NCBI GenBank assembly: GCA_015832175.1
Contig: WJXW01000017.1
Coordinates: 186,001-250,000 of the forward strand
Source of the DNA: Paraphaeosphaeria minitans
Lineage: Eukaryota; Ascomycota; Dothideomycetes; Pleosporales; Didymosphaeriaceae
DNA length: 64,000 bases
Direction: 5' to 3'
How positions within the stretch are numbered: position 1 is the first letter of the stretch; every line of letters starts with the position of its first letter. Below the pieces are notes generated by a model that was given only the letters and a program-made list of their open reading frames with translations, was not told the DNA's origin and did no database searches. This document shows positions 23,800 through 35,745 of this stretch, in pieces. A program made the position numbers and the translations under genes.

Positions 23800-26700
23800 T
23801 TCTAATTACAAAAATTGTTGAAATAGCAGAAGTACAGCTTATTAATCGCGCTAGCTAGCCCTACTAGTTTATCTAGCTTTAATTCTAAGTAAACTTAAAA
23901 GGAATCTGGAACTAAATTAACCTAGAGGTAATTAACACTCTAGCAATTAATTACGCAAAGCTAGAACAACCTCTGCTCCTATAGAAACTATTACTAATTA
24001 TAGATATAGCCTCTATAGCAAGTATTTAATTATACAAAGCAAAGCTTACTAAGTATAAAATAGATAAAGAGAGCTTTCCTTTACAAATAGCAGAATATAG
24101 AGTAGTAGTTTTAGACTAGTAAGCAGACTATACTAAGATACAGAATCTCTAGACTTAGGTAAACGCTATAGTATCGCCTAATCTGCTTACTCCTACTATA
24201 ATTACTCTAGTTAATACACGCCAAACTACGCTTTAGTCTCTAATTTAACTCTTAAAGGAAGATCTCGCACTAAATAAAGGAGCTATATAGAATAATGTTT
24301 AAGCTTTATACTGCGCTTATCTTAAGAAGGCTAAGTAGGTAAGACAAAGTCCTAAGACCTAGTTTAAAGAATGGCAGCTCTTCTATTAAAAAGCGAAGAC
24401 CTACTTAATTAGCGAAATTAGCGGACTACTTACTACCTAAAATTTCTTAGATATAATCGCCGCGCGTATAGCACTGGATTAGGCCTAATTAATAAACTAA
24501 CAGCTAATCTAGGATAAGACGCTAGAACAGAATTAGATCACGCTAGACAATCTAGGGAAGGTATTTTTGGCGCTTGTCTAGGAGTATTTAATCCGATCTA
24601 GTTCTAATAAAATAAGTAGGGTATTCGCCACTTTTAATAGATTATTAAGACAATCTACTAACTCTAATAGTTCTAGTTTGTTTAATTAGACAAAGAAACA
24701 ACCAAACTGTCCCTATAAGCCCTATACTTATAGGTGGAAACTAATAGAGTGCCGAAGACTTCAAACCGCGATAGCTAGATTACCTTAGGATAGAACATTG
24801 TCATTTAATCTTACTAATAAAGAAAAATTAGAGATTCTTAATTAACTTAAGCAGCCTAAGTGGTTAAACCTTTGTAATGCGATTACAAAGGTAGGATAGA
24901 ATAAGAAATAATCCTCTACTAAGACTATTAAGTATCCTAGTAGTATTGCTGCTGCTCTACTGAACCTATTTAATCTGCCTACAGACAATGGAGCATTAGG
25001 TGTCTACTCTACTCTATATTCTAACGCTTATCCTCTATTAGAATATACAATACTAGATAGTGCTGCAGTAGTTTACCTAGTTAATAATTGCAAAAGACTT
25101 ATTCCTGGGACGTTTTGATTATTAAATAAGAGTGTAGAGGTAGGTACACAAAGCCTCCTAATCTTAGGAATTAGTAATAGACTGATTAAGAACGCTTTGC
25201 ATAGGAAAAATAGGAGATTTATAGAAAATCTACTGCTCTAAGGAGTAAGAGTAGTAGAAGGCTTTTATATAAATATTATATTAGAAGCTCTTTTAAAGAA
25301 AGCAAAGATTTAGTACTTTAGTTTAGATTACACTTTTAGAATTAGAAGTCTAGAATAAAGCGTTATTTTAGTAGACTTAAGATGCGAGTATAACTTTACT
25401 TTCCTATAATATAAGCTAATCCGCTCTTGTCTAACTATTATAAGTGTGACTACTAAAGGATTATCCTAGGTTAATATTAAGAGATTAGATTCTAAGGACC
25501 TCTAGCACCTTTAAGTAGGGTATATAGGAAGTAGAGCCTTATAAGCTCTAGTAACTACAGCCTAAAGTGTAAAGATTACTAGAATGTTAAGGAAGAATTG
25601 CGAGCACTATACTACTACACACGTAACCTAGGTAATCTCTAAGAGACTTAGAGAACAATTACCTAGGCTATTTTACTTATTATCCTAGGATCTATTTAAT
25701 ATGCCTACTACTTAAAATAGAGAAAACTGGGTTTTGCTAATTAAAGAAGATTTTAGTAAGAAACCTTACGTTTTTAATCTTAGAATAAAGACGCTTTCTA
25801 AGATAATAAGAGTGTAGTAGGATTTTTTAGCTCTTATTAATACAAAATACGAGCTTTAAATTACAAAAATCTACTAGGATAATAATACAGCAACACTTCT
25901 ATAGAGAGGGAAATCCTAGTACGAATTTTGGGCTAATTAGGAAGGGATAATAATTAGTAGACCACCGCCCTATACGTATAAGCCTAATGGCGCTGCAGAA
26001 AGAGTAGGCTAAGAGCTTATAATAAAAGTAATTAAAATGTAAACAAGCGTAAATCTACTATTAAATCTCTGGCCTAAGATTATATAAGCGGTATGCTGGC
26101 TCTAAGGAATAATTCCTAGCCTAGTATTAGGCTATTAATTACCTAATAAAACGTTAGATGCTTAGTTTAGATAATATTTTTGTTATTTTAAACTAGTAAA
26201 AACATAATATAGGATAGCTAATCTTTGTCTAAACTAGAGTGCTGTCTATGCTTATAGCTACTAAGCTTACCCTTTAGATTAGGAGCGTGTAGCTGGGCGA
26301 GACAGAAGAGGATTTAAAGTGAATCCTAGAGGCTATATTAAATACCTAGTAGGCTACAAAGCTTCTAATATCTACTAAATATAGATTCCCTAGCTTAATT
26401 AGGTAATTACTACACAAAATGTAAGGTTTAATAAGTCCTTATTCTATAAAGAATTAGAGAAATAATCTATTCTAAAGATAGAAGTGTTAAAAATAGTGGA
26501 AAGCCTCTAAGAAGGAGAGCTAAACAATCTAGGAGAAGCGTATAAAGACGCGCTTAATATTCTTTCTAAAATAAACAAGTATATAAGAACTACGACTAGA
26601 CCTATAGGTGACCCTTAGGCGATTAAAAGCGAAGTAGGCTAGCTAAGTAATTAGGAACCTAAGGTACCTACTACTAAGTAAGCTGTAGGCTTAGCTAGCT

Positions 26701-28867
26701 AGTAGCTAAGAATTTGCTTAAGTAGGAAAGGAAGCACAGAACTTATAACCTCTAACTAGACACTAGAGCCAGGTAATCTTAGGGGTAATCTGTTAAGTAA
26801 TTAAGAGATATCTAGTAGCTACCAGAACACTACTAGGAGAGCTGGCCCGCTAGAATCTAGGGATTTAATACTTTATTTATTAGTAGAAACTAATTAGGTT
26901 ACTAATTAACCTAGCGCAGATAACTTAATCACGCTAGATAAAGTAGATAACTTACTAGTGCGCTAAAGGCAAAGGCAGATCTATCTAGAGGTAAGTAGAA
27001 TAAGTAGGCGAAATTATAGTAAAGCACTAGAAATTAACTAACTAATAAATCGCTATCTGCTATTGCGAAAATTAAGGAAGTAAAATAATTAGGACAATTA
27101 GCTAGAGGGTAGGTAGAAGCTAGGTGCTTATGCACTAATTACTAATTATCTTTAAAGTAATCTTAATATAATATTAGAGTACACGTTTATACTAGGAGTA
27201 GTAGAGGCCTGGTCTAAGTAAGAAGAATATATTATACTAAATATAATAGTATTCGCTTCTATACTTAGAAAGGCGCCTGGAGCGTTTTATGCAGCTTAGA
27301 CTTATAAAGATAAGCTTACACTAGAGCTAACCCTATAGAAACACCTTTACAATTATCTATATAGGAAGCTATTCCTCCTTGCCGCTTACAAGGAGATCTT
27401 GACTTTATAAGATAAAGGTACCTAGATAGAGATTAAATAATTAGAGGTGTTAGAGCGACTGCTCCCTTTAAAGTGGGTCTTTACCTATAAGTTTAATTAA
27501 AATAGATACTTTAAAAAGTGTAAAGCTTAAATTATTATAAGAGGAGATCTTTAAAAAAAAAATACTCTCCACTCTACCTATACTGCTACCCTAGTAGCAA
27601 GATCTTTTTAATTAGCTGTAGCTCTAGTAGCAGAATTTAATCTAGAAATTTTATAATTTAATATAGTAGGAGCGTTTCTAAATACTTTTATTACAGCTGC
27701 TAATCTAGTAACTTATAAATTACCTAATAGTTTTAAAAAGCTAGGAAAGTGTGTAAGATTAAATTAAGCTTTATATAGCTTAAGAGATTCACTACTTCTT
27801 TAGTATAAAGAATTTGCAGGATCACTTTAATCTTATAGACTCTTAGCTTTGCTAGAAGAGCTATGCCTTTTCTTTAACAGTGATTAAAGTATTATTATTC
27901 TATTTTATGTTAACAACATTCTTCTTCTCTATCACAAGAGTAAAAAGAAAAAAGCCCTAGATTTTTAGAAGAAGATCGCAAACAAATACAAGATTAAATT
28001 AAAAAGACTAGTAGAGTGGTTCCTAGGTGTTTAAGTAATTAGGGACAGAGAAGTAAAATTAATTTCTCTAGTCTATAATACCTACATTAATAAGATCACA
28101 AAAAAGTTTAACCTTTTAAACTCTAAGAGCTTCCCTCCTACACCTCTATTAGCAGAAAATCTTATTCTAAGCATAAGAGAAGCTACTCCTTAATAAATAA
28201 AACTCTTTTAAGAAGAGGTGGGATTAGCTCTCTACATAGTAATTATACTACGCCTAGATATAGCCTTTACAGTGTTAAAGCTATCACACTTTCTAACAAA
28301 TCTAAGCAAAGAACACTTTGCTACTATTAATTATATAATCCTTTACCTCTATTAAACTAAATAGCAGGCTATAGTCTTTAGTGGCTATAATAGACCTAAT
28401 CTGCTAATATATAAAAATGCCTTATTCGCTAATAATCTAATATTACGGCGATCTTCCTATAGATATATTATTCTATTGTTTAGAGGAGCTATCCTATAGA
28501 AAGCAGCTTAATAGAACACGATCACCACTTTAATAACAGAAGCAGAGCTTCTAGCGCTTAAATATATAAGTAAAAAAGCTATAGTAATTAAGAGATTCTT
28601 TACTAAGCTTACTCTAGATCTAGGACCTTTATAGAAGGTCTATTGCAACAATCTTTAAACTATTTGTTTAGTGATTAGAAAGAACAAAAGAATTACTACT
28701 TAACTGCGCTATATAGATATTTAGAATATATAGTTGCGGTAAGAGTATACAAAAGGATTGTTTTAAGTAGAATATCTTCTAACTAGCGAAATGCCAGTAG
28801 ATAGCCTTATAAAGGCTCTTACTTATTAGCAGTTTAATAGATTTAAAAGGCTATTAAATCTATAAAA
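23800..28867 (+). pseudogene. Copia-2 gag-pol
   Basis: Read through stops: gag from about 23,800; an aspartic protease with LDS-A (from LDSGA) at about 25,048-25,083; the gag-pre-integrase block near 25,500-25,590; integrase with C-E-H-Y-T-T-T-H near 25,594 and P-N-G-A-A-E-R at about 25,985; RT from about 27,440 with the active site Y-V-N-N at 27906-27917 (both Asp changed to Asn by G to A); RNase H with TEAELLAL near 28,535. The end resembles the copia C-terminus (VDSLIKALT). All stops are TAA/TAG, none of the damage is deletion, so inactivation looks RIP-driven. Confidence 0.88.
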
Positions 28868-30617
28868 TACGAGCATAACAATTATAGAATAAGAGTAGGT
28901 AAGTAAAGAAATAATCTATTAACTACCTAGAATTATTAATTTAGAGCTAGGAAATAAGAAAAGAAAAAGAAAAGAAAGAAAAGATTAGAGGGAGAATAGG
29001 AATTAGAGGAAAAGGAGATTAAAGAGCTTATCTATAAGTATGTAGACTCTCTTCCTCCTCTACTTAATTATAGGGGTGTGAGAATCTGCCCTATAATTAG
29101 TAGCAGGAGATTCTCCCTATCCTCCTCCTCTCCTCCTCTCTATAGTAGGTGATTCCTTACCCTATCTACCTCCTCTATCTCTCCTTTAATTAGTAGTAGG
29201 TAATAGCTTACCCTAGCCTCCCCTCTTTTAATTAGTAGGAGGAGAAGCACTTGTCTAGCCTCTACTCTACTTTAGAGCTAATAGGCCGCTTATCTAGCTA
29301 TTTTAATTAGGGTATTAGCTGCGACCGCGCTGCTTCTTAATAGGTAGAGTAGGAGGGTAATTACCCTATCCTCTACTAAAGATTAGCTAGGAGGAAGGGA
29401 GTAGAATAACAGCTACGTGCTAAGCTTATTCCTCCTAACTACTAGTAGGAGGAGGAGCTTATAAGGCTACTTTAACCCTTTTACGTAGCTTAGTAATTAG
29501 CCTCTCCTATAGAAAGTATTAGCTAAACCTAGAATAAATTTTAGAATAAAAGCTTATATTAGCACCCTCTAATAGTTAATAGCGGATAAACTCTATAGCT
29601 AGAGTCTAAATATATAGCTAGCTATAGAAATAATTAGTAAAATTAGCTAAAGTAATAAGATAACCTTATATATAGTAGTGTAAGAGTAGGTAAAGTAAGT
29701 ATAGTAGCGCCTACTTAAGCTTAAAGCGTTATTATAGCAGTGTTTATTACTCTTTCCTACTAGAGCTCTTTTTAAGTAGCCTAAGCAGCTTACTTATCTA
29801 AGAGCACTAAGCGATCGCTAGGGGCCTAGAGCTAGGGTAGAAGGAGCTAGTAAAGTAGGAGAATCTTAGCGGGAGGATTAGGAGCTTTATTTAGCAGCTT
29901 TTACAGCCTTTACTATGCGTGCTTTAGCTAGATTATTAGATATCTAAAAGAGTTAGCAAAGCTCTAAATAATAGAAAGAGCGTAAGGCAATAATTAAAAG
30001 AAGATAACCTACTATAAAGTAGTAGGATTTAAAAGCTTAAACTAGTAGGCTTAAATTAGATAGGAGGTTAAAGCGTTAAAAGTAAAGGATTAAAGAGAGA
30101 AGATTAAGCGCTAGCAAAGGGCTTATATGCTCTACCGCCTATCTAATTATTAAGCGCTAAATGCGCTCCTTCTTTACTACTTATTTCTCTTACTACCGCT
30201 TTTTCCTAATTAAAACGCGCCTGCCTATTGTACTTACTAGCTAGTAAGAGCAGGGAAATTACCTTATAGTTAATAGGAAGTAAGTAAAAAGAGTAGTAGA
30301 ACAAAAGCGTTTACGCTCTAGGCCTTTGTGCCACGCTTATAAGCTCCTAACTTACTAGAAGAAGAGATTCTGGACATAATTTACAATAGGATTTGTGATT
30401 TAAAAGATAAATAGTGATTGTTTTGCTATTATAATAAGTAGGAGGTGATAGAATTACTGTTCTTAAGATAAGGAGATTTAGAAGAACGATTCTTAATAGT
30501 TTTTTAATCTTTAAACAGCCTTTAGACGGTTTTTTAAAGATCTTTAGGAAGGATTTAGACAATTATAGATTACTTCTTAGGATGGGTGATCTACTTTGAG
30601 CGATTACCTAGGGGGTG
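28868..30617. other. Copia-2 3' region without recognised gene
   Basis: About 1.75 kb between pol and the 3' LTR. It contains degenerate repeats built on TTAATTAGTAGxAGG next to CT-rich tracts (about 29,080-29,260) and a basic plus-strand frame near 29,920-30,110 rich in Lys/Arg/Gln. A minus-strand 71-codon ORF at 30347-30562 is probably chance. It could be a captured segment or an undetected nested insertion; no target duplication was found inside it. Confidence 0.5.
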
Positions 30618-30812
30618 TGTTAAAGTAAAACACTTACTTCCGTGATTCTTTCTAGATCCACTAATTTAGATCATGGGATTCTTGCCAAGAGGCTCGTTTC
30701 TTTTGTATATAGTCTGCCCTTTTGGCATCCTTTCCTATAATTAGCTCTTTGTATTCTTTACAACTCTGCTCCTGAATATCCTGTGATAGTTCGAGCCCTT
30801 TTTACCACAACA
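30618..30812 (+). repeat. Copia-2 3' LTR
   Basis: 195-bp partner of 23495-23689. A purine stretch (AGGGGGTG) lies immediately upstream and CTTTA follows at 30813-30817. Lightly RIPed. Confidence 0.93.
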
Positions 30813-30817
30813 CTTTA

Positions 30818-31900
30818 TTACTAATCTGCCCCTAAGTCGCTTCTTAGGACTAATATATAACGCTATTTTAGTAATTATTAATTAATTTTCCAAGATGGCT
30901 TATTATGTACTAGCCTAGATAGATTAGGATGGCACTAACCTAGCTTAGGCTTAGATTTGTGAGGTTATTAGACTTTATAGTAATCTAGAGAGTATTCTCT
31001 TAGACAAAAGACTAGTAATAAAAGCGAAACACTAGGATACTTTCTATTATTACCTAAACTTAAGGAGGGTTTTAACCTTAGCTTTTTACCCTTAGACTAA
31101 CAGGCAAATAGAACGCTAGAACTAAACACTAGAATAATACTTGCGAATCTTCTGCTCCCTAGAGTAAGATAATTAGGTAATATAGATCTTCCTAGTAGAA
31201 TATATGTATAATAATAGTAAAAATTTAGTAATAGGGTACACACTATACTAAGTGTGTTTTAGATATAATCCCTCTAACCTAACCTAGCCTAATATACTGC
31301 TAGGTGGTGGGAAAAGCCTAAGGGGCTACTAAGTAGCGTTAAGATTAATAGAAATACGTGTAAATGTAAGAAAGAAGCTATAGGTAGTATAGAAGTACTA
31401 AAAATCTATCTCTAATAAGAAGAGAACCCCTTTATAACTTAATAAAGGTAATAAAGTATAGGTTTTAAGCAGGAATCTAAAGTCTATACAACTAAATAAA
31501 AAGATAAACTAGAAATTCCTAGGCCCTAGAGTAGTAGATAAGTATATTAGCTCTCTACCTACAGCCTACTAAGTAAACTTACCTAAATTAGGTAAGGTTT
31601 ATCTAGTGTTCTATTCTTCCTTATATGAACTATATAAACTGCGTAGGAAACTACCCTACTAATAACCGCTAATTAAAGATACATTGCGCTAACATAGTAA
31701 TAATATATATAAAGTAGACTATATTATTAACAAATAATAAAATAAGTTAGGATAATAGGAATACCTTATTAAATAGAGTAGATATAATCTAGAAGAAAAC
31801 TCTTAGAAACCTACTATATTAATTAGCAGAAATGCGCTTAAAGAGTTCTAGAAAAAGCTTAAGATATCTCTAAAAAGGTTAATAATTACACTTCTAGAGG
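30818..31900 (+). pseudogene. Gypsy C integrase core and chromodomain
   Basis: Continues the integrase frame broken at 23489. It contains LTLRLTGKQ-N-A-R-T (a RIPed relative of the YHPQTDGQTER block) near 31,085-31,120 and VEYVYNNSKNLV near 31,196. A C-terminal chromodomain-like block has Y-L-I-K-x-S-R-Y near 31,765. This places the element among chromoviruses. Confidence 0.83.
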
Positions 31901-31929
31901 CAAAGAAGAGAGGTTGTAGGTAACCTCCT

Positions 31930-33169
31930 TTAAAGGGGGAAACTAGTAAACGCTAAGAACCTATACAAAAATGTTAGTCTAAGTTAGACCTACCTGGCAC
32001 AAAATGTCCTAATTTAGTATAATATGCGAACATTAACTTATAATTACATACTATAGACCCTTTTATTCTTTTAAAAACCCTACGTGTCTCCTATAGGGAG
32101 TTTAGTGGATAGTTAGCTAGTTAGGTAGGGTGTTTTAATAGGTATAGGAATACTAATTAGTATATACGAAACCTTTTAAAATTAGTAAAGGATAAGGATA
32201 ATGTTAGTAACATTGCGATTCTAGTATAATCTAGTACATATTAGTACAATTTGGTATAATCTAGATTAAATTATATTATTATAAGGTAGAAAGCCTCTTA
32301 TTGCCTAAAACAGGGTTAATAACTAACTAAAATAGGAACCTATATTAAAATGTTACCTATTTGTAGGTAATAGCCTAAAAAGCTAGGCAAATGTGCTATT
32401 TAAAATTAACTAACGCTAGATTATTACTATTGTTGCTAAATTCTACTATTATATTCCTATTTATGCTAATTTATACTATACTGTGCCGTATTATGCCTAT
32501 TTAGGCTATGTAGTGCTGTATTACGTCCTTATTTAAATAATTAATTCTAATAACTCTTATTAGAGCTACTTTAAGTCGCTAGGCCCTTAGTATAGAAAGA
32601 AGTTATAAAATAGTAATTAAAGTACGCTAACTTCTCCGTATTAGTACTATTAATAGGTAGGAAGTCCGCTAGGGGCTTAGAAATAGTAAATAAGTCTAGA
32701 TTGCGCCTCCTTACGCTATAACGCGCTAAAGTAAGAGTAGCTAGCGTAGATATAACTTTAGTATCCTTATAAGCAGCTTCTAGTTAGGCTTTAGCGTTAG
32801 CTATAGTAATTTCTACTAAAAAGATATTAAGGCTAGTTAGAATAGTCGCATAAAGATAGCTAGGGACCTATTACGCTAGTTAGTGCTAACTTACTCTAAA
32901 TAGTACTATAGTGTATCTATACTAGAGCCTTAGCCTTATATAAGGAGATTACTTTATTTTCTAACTCTATTTTACACTTAATACAATAAGTCTTAGCTTT
33001 AAGCGCCTTTCTAGAGTAAGAATAACTATATAAAAGTATACTAGAGTTAGCGCACTTATCTTTAAGTATAAAGGCCCTATTATAGGCCTAGAATTTGTTA
33101 GCGTACCTACGTAAGTCCCTATGTACTAATTAGCGCTAATTTGTGCTAAATTACACTAAATAGTACCTA
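31930..33169. other. Gypsy C 3' region, unassigned
   Basis: RIPed DNA between the end of pol and the antisense gene. It carries several clusters of a degenerate AT motif built on TTAGTGCTAA (about 32,395-32,530, 32,865-32,905, 33,125-33,170). No gene was recognised. Confidence 0.5.
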
Positions 33170-33840
33170 TACTTATTTAGCTCTACTATAATGTGTGTAG
33201 CTGTAGCTATTACTTTTTTATTAGCCTCTATTCTTAGCTTCTACACCTTAAGGAGCGTGTTCTCCTTATTCTATAATAAAGAGGTAATAGGTTTAGCTAT
33301 AAGTTGTAATTAGCCTTTAGTAAGATTAGCTAGAGCTATAATATACTTTAGCTTTTTACACTAGACCTTATATTCCTCTTTAGCAGCTTTATAGGACACT
33401 TAGGCTGTAGTATTAGCTTTCTTAGACGCTGCGACTAAGGCTTAGATATCTATTTCTAGGATAGACCTAAGATAGACTTTAAGGGTCTTAAGGAGCCTAA
33501 GTACTTTAAATAGGGGCTATATACGCCTATTAGTACCTAATAGTGCTAAATAGCGCTAAATAACACTAGAAAGTAACTTACTACAAAGTATAAGGTGCCT
33601 TTATTTAAATAATTACTATACTCTTTATAGTAGTAACCTTTAAATTACAATAATTCCTATTTGTTATTATTTAGGTCTATTACGCATATAGTGTCTAATT
33701 CTAGGACACTACACTCTGCTATAATTCTAATGCATCTAATACATAGTATTTTAGTATAAAGTTTATTAGTCTTAATTATATTAATATAATAGTTACGAAG
33801 AGAGCACTTCTTAGGTAGAGCTATTATAATTTGCGACAAT
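33170..33840 (-). pseudogene. Gypsy C antisense accessory gene: Cys-rich plus coiled-coil-like protein
   Basis: On the strand opposite pol. The first part (33657-33839) is still open for 60 codons and contains C-I-R-C-x6-C followed by a further Cys, resembling the Cys cluster of fungal DNA-binding or zinc-knuckle-like proteins. After an AT-motif spacer (about 33,525-33,600) the minus strand from about 33,520 to 33,180 reads through few stops as an Ala/Lys/Glu-rich helical region (IQALVAASKKAN, YKAAKEEYKVQCKKLKY, LLKVQKLRIEANKKV). The layout matches the antisense gene of Gypsy A/B although the sequence differs. Function unknown. The spacer could be an intron. Confidence 0.5.
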
Positions 33841-34516
33841 TAATACTAATTTATACTAATTAGTGCTAATTATACTAATTAATACTAATTAGTGCTGCCT
33901 ATTAGTACTAATTAGTGTTAATTATTATTAAAGATATACGAAAAGTATTAAATATATACTAAAAAGGTATAACGTGCAACTCTTTAGTATAGTTAGTGCT
34001 AAGTTGCGCTAATCTAAGGGCTATATAATGTCACTTACTATAAGAAAATATAAGTAGAGAATAGGTCTAAGAGCCCTAGGCGATAGGATAACTACCCTGC
34101 CGCTAAGACGCTAGTTACTAGCGTAGTTATATGCTACACTAGCGCAGATAGTAATATTTTACCTTATCTAGACAGAAATAGTTACAATCTAATATAAGGG
34201 GCGCCTAAGTGCCGTATAAATCTATTATAACAATTTAGGCACTATCTAGAACAAAATAGTATAAATAGGAATAAACTAGGACGTAATCCTCTTTATTATC
34301 TATAATTAAGCTATCTTAGAAACAGTAGGACCTTTTAGATCCTCTAATATTAGGCTTACTACTAAGTTTAAGAAGTAGGGATAGTTAAGGGCCTACGCTA
34401 ACTACTAGGTGCTAGTAGAGCTAGTTAGTGCTAATAAAGGACTAATAGTAATAAATAGTAAAGGAACTTACTAAATACTTTACTCTTAGGACAAGAGATC
34501 CCTTAAAGGGGGATAA
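33841..34516. other. Gypsy C 3' region next to LTR
   Basis: Begins with a degenerate array of CTAATTAGTG-like units (33,841-33,930). The rest is RIPed DNA with no recognised gene. A purine tract AAAGGGGGATAA lies at its right end (34506-34516). Confidence 0.5.
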
Positions 34517-34781
34517 TATTAGAACTCTAGGTACCTGGCTAGGCTCTAGGATAGTAAGGGCCAGCTAGATATAGGTGAAGATTACCTAATCTAAGGCTAT
34601 ATAGTTCTATCGCTAACAGAGTAATCTGGCAGCAATTTGTCTATCCTCTATCCTATATTCTACTATATAATCCACTATTGTTTCACATCTAAAGCTAAAG
34701 CTACATTACTTATGCCTAACTCCTAATAATAGTTAGCTTTCCTAATTCTATATTAGAAAAGGATTAGGCTAGTTTAACACA
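34517..34781 (+). repeat. Putative 3' LTR of Gypsy C
   Basis: Follows the purine tract, starts TATTAGAACTC (TG mutated) and ends GTTTAACA. About 265 bp. No partner is available because the 5' LTR would be left of the window, so the boundaries are inferred. Confidence 0.4.
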
Positions 34782-35590
34782 ATATTAGACACTAAGGTAG
34801 ATATATTTTAGTCTATATTAAAATCTAATACTTCTATTCTTTTTAAAATAACTACTTTTAGTAAATTGCCTCTTATCTATATAGGTAGTATAATAGCCTA
34901 TTAGAGTTCTTTTTTCGACTCTGCCTCTCTAGTTCTTATAAGGCTATTTTTAACTTCTAAGCTAGAATTACTATACTCCTCTTTTTTTTCCCTCTTAATA
35001 CTATAGTAGCTTTAGCAGCTTTAGTATAGGGGTCTAAGAGTTAATTAAGAAGTATTTAAGTATAATCTTTATCTTTTCCTTTAGCAGCTCTCTAATACTA
35101 TATTAGGTACTCTATACAGCGTTTCCTTATACGATCTAGTGTAGGCTAGGGCGTAACTTCTCTATTATTACTTCTAATAGGATAGTAGGTTCTTAAGGGT
35201 AGTCCTAACTCTGTTTTTCTATTAAAATCTATCTTTACTATGTCCCTATAAAGATATTTCCTAATTTACTCCTACCTAATTAGTTATTAGACTCCTTTTC
35301 TTTTCTAGAGAGTAGTTACTAGGCCTTTAAATACACTTTATTCTAGGAAAATATTAATCTAACTATAATACCTCTTACCTTTTAGGTTAGTGCTACTATT
35401 AGGATAGAATTAGTATTTAGGGTGTTAATAAGTGTAACTAGCTCTTTATTTAATAGAGAAGTAGAGGCTATTTAAGTATTCTTCTTTCTACTCGCAGCTT
35501 TAGCTTCTAGTATAGCTTAGATAATACCTTCCTCTATTATTTTAGCAGGTTTAGAAGCCCTTTAGTTTACCTCTATAACTACTACCTCTT
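34782..35590 (-). pseudogene. Unassigned RIPed coding remnant at the compartment border
   Basis: One minus-strand frame reads through about 230 codons broken only by TAA/TAG: IIEEGIIQAILEAKAASRKK near 35,500-35,560, then SLLNKELVTLINTLNTNSI near 35,400-35,450, then LLEVIIEKLRPSLH near 35,150-35,200. The N-L-V/L-I pattern is faintly like ORF1/gag-like proteins of Tad-type LINEs, but I cannot confirm it. It ends at the sudden change to normal DNA. Confidence 0.35.
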
Positions 35591-35745
35591 AAAGAAGAGC
35601 TGTGACACAGTTTCAGATATGGGTTGACTACCTTGAAGCGCGCACGGGTACCGTAGGTGAGGTCATGGTGGTCCGAGCGCAGACTCTCACAGCTGTCCGC
35701 ACAGGTTTCGCGACAAAGACTCCACCACCCTCGATTGCTGCGAAT

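Larger units (their letters stand above)
23495..30812 (+). mobile_element. Copia-2: full-length RIP-degraded Ty1/copia retrotransposon
   Basis: 7,318 bp with 195-bp LTRs at both ends and the target duplication CTTTA (23490-23494, 30813-30817), inserted in the integrase gene of Gypsy C. It has the copia domain order (gag, protease, integrase, RT, RNase H). An unusually long region of about 1.75 kb without a recognised gene lies between the end of pol (about 28,867) and the 3' LTR. Confidence 0.93.
12226..34781 (+). mobile_element. Gypsy C: oldest element, chromovirus split by three later insertions
   Basis: A plus-strand Ty3/gypsy element of a different family from A/B. Its visible pieces are 12226-14339 (protease end, RT, RNase H), 23297-23489 (integrase zinc-binding part) and 30818-about 34781 (integrase core, chromodomain, antisense gene, 3' end). 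The reading frame is continuous across the element D insertion (CTTAG duplicated) and across Copia-2 (CTTTA duplicated). The 5' LTR, gag and most of the protease must lie left of the window, beyond Copia-1. The 3' boundary is my best guess from a purine tract and a TA...CA edge. Confidence 0.8.

Noticed and set aside
30347..30562. Minus-strand 71-codon ORF
   Set aside because: Low-complexity Leu/Lys/Ile sequence in the copia tail, no family features; probably chance.
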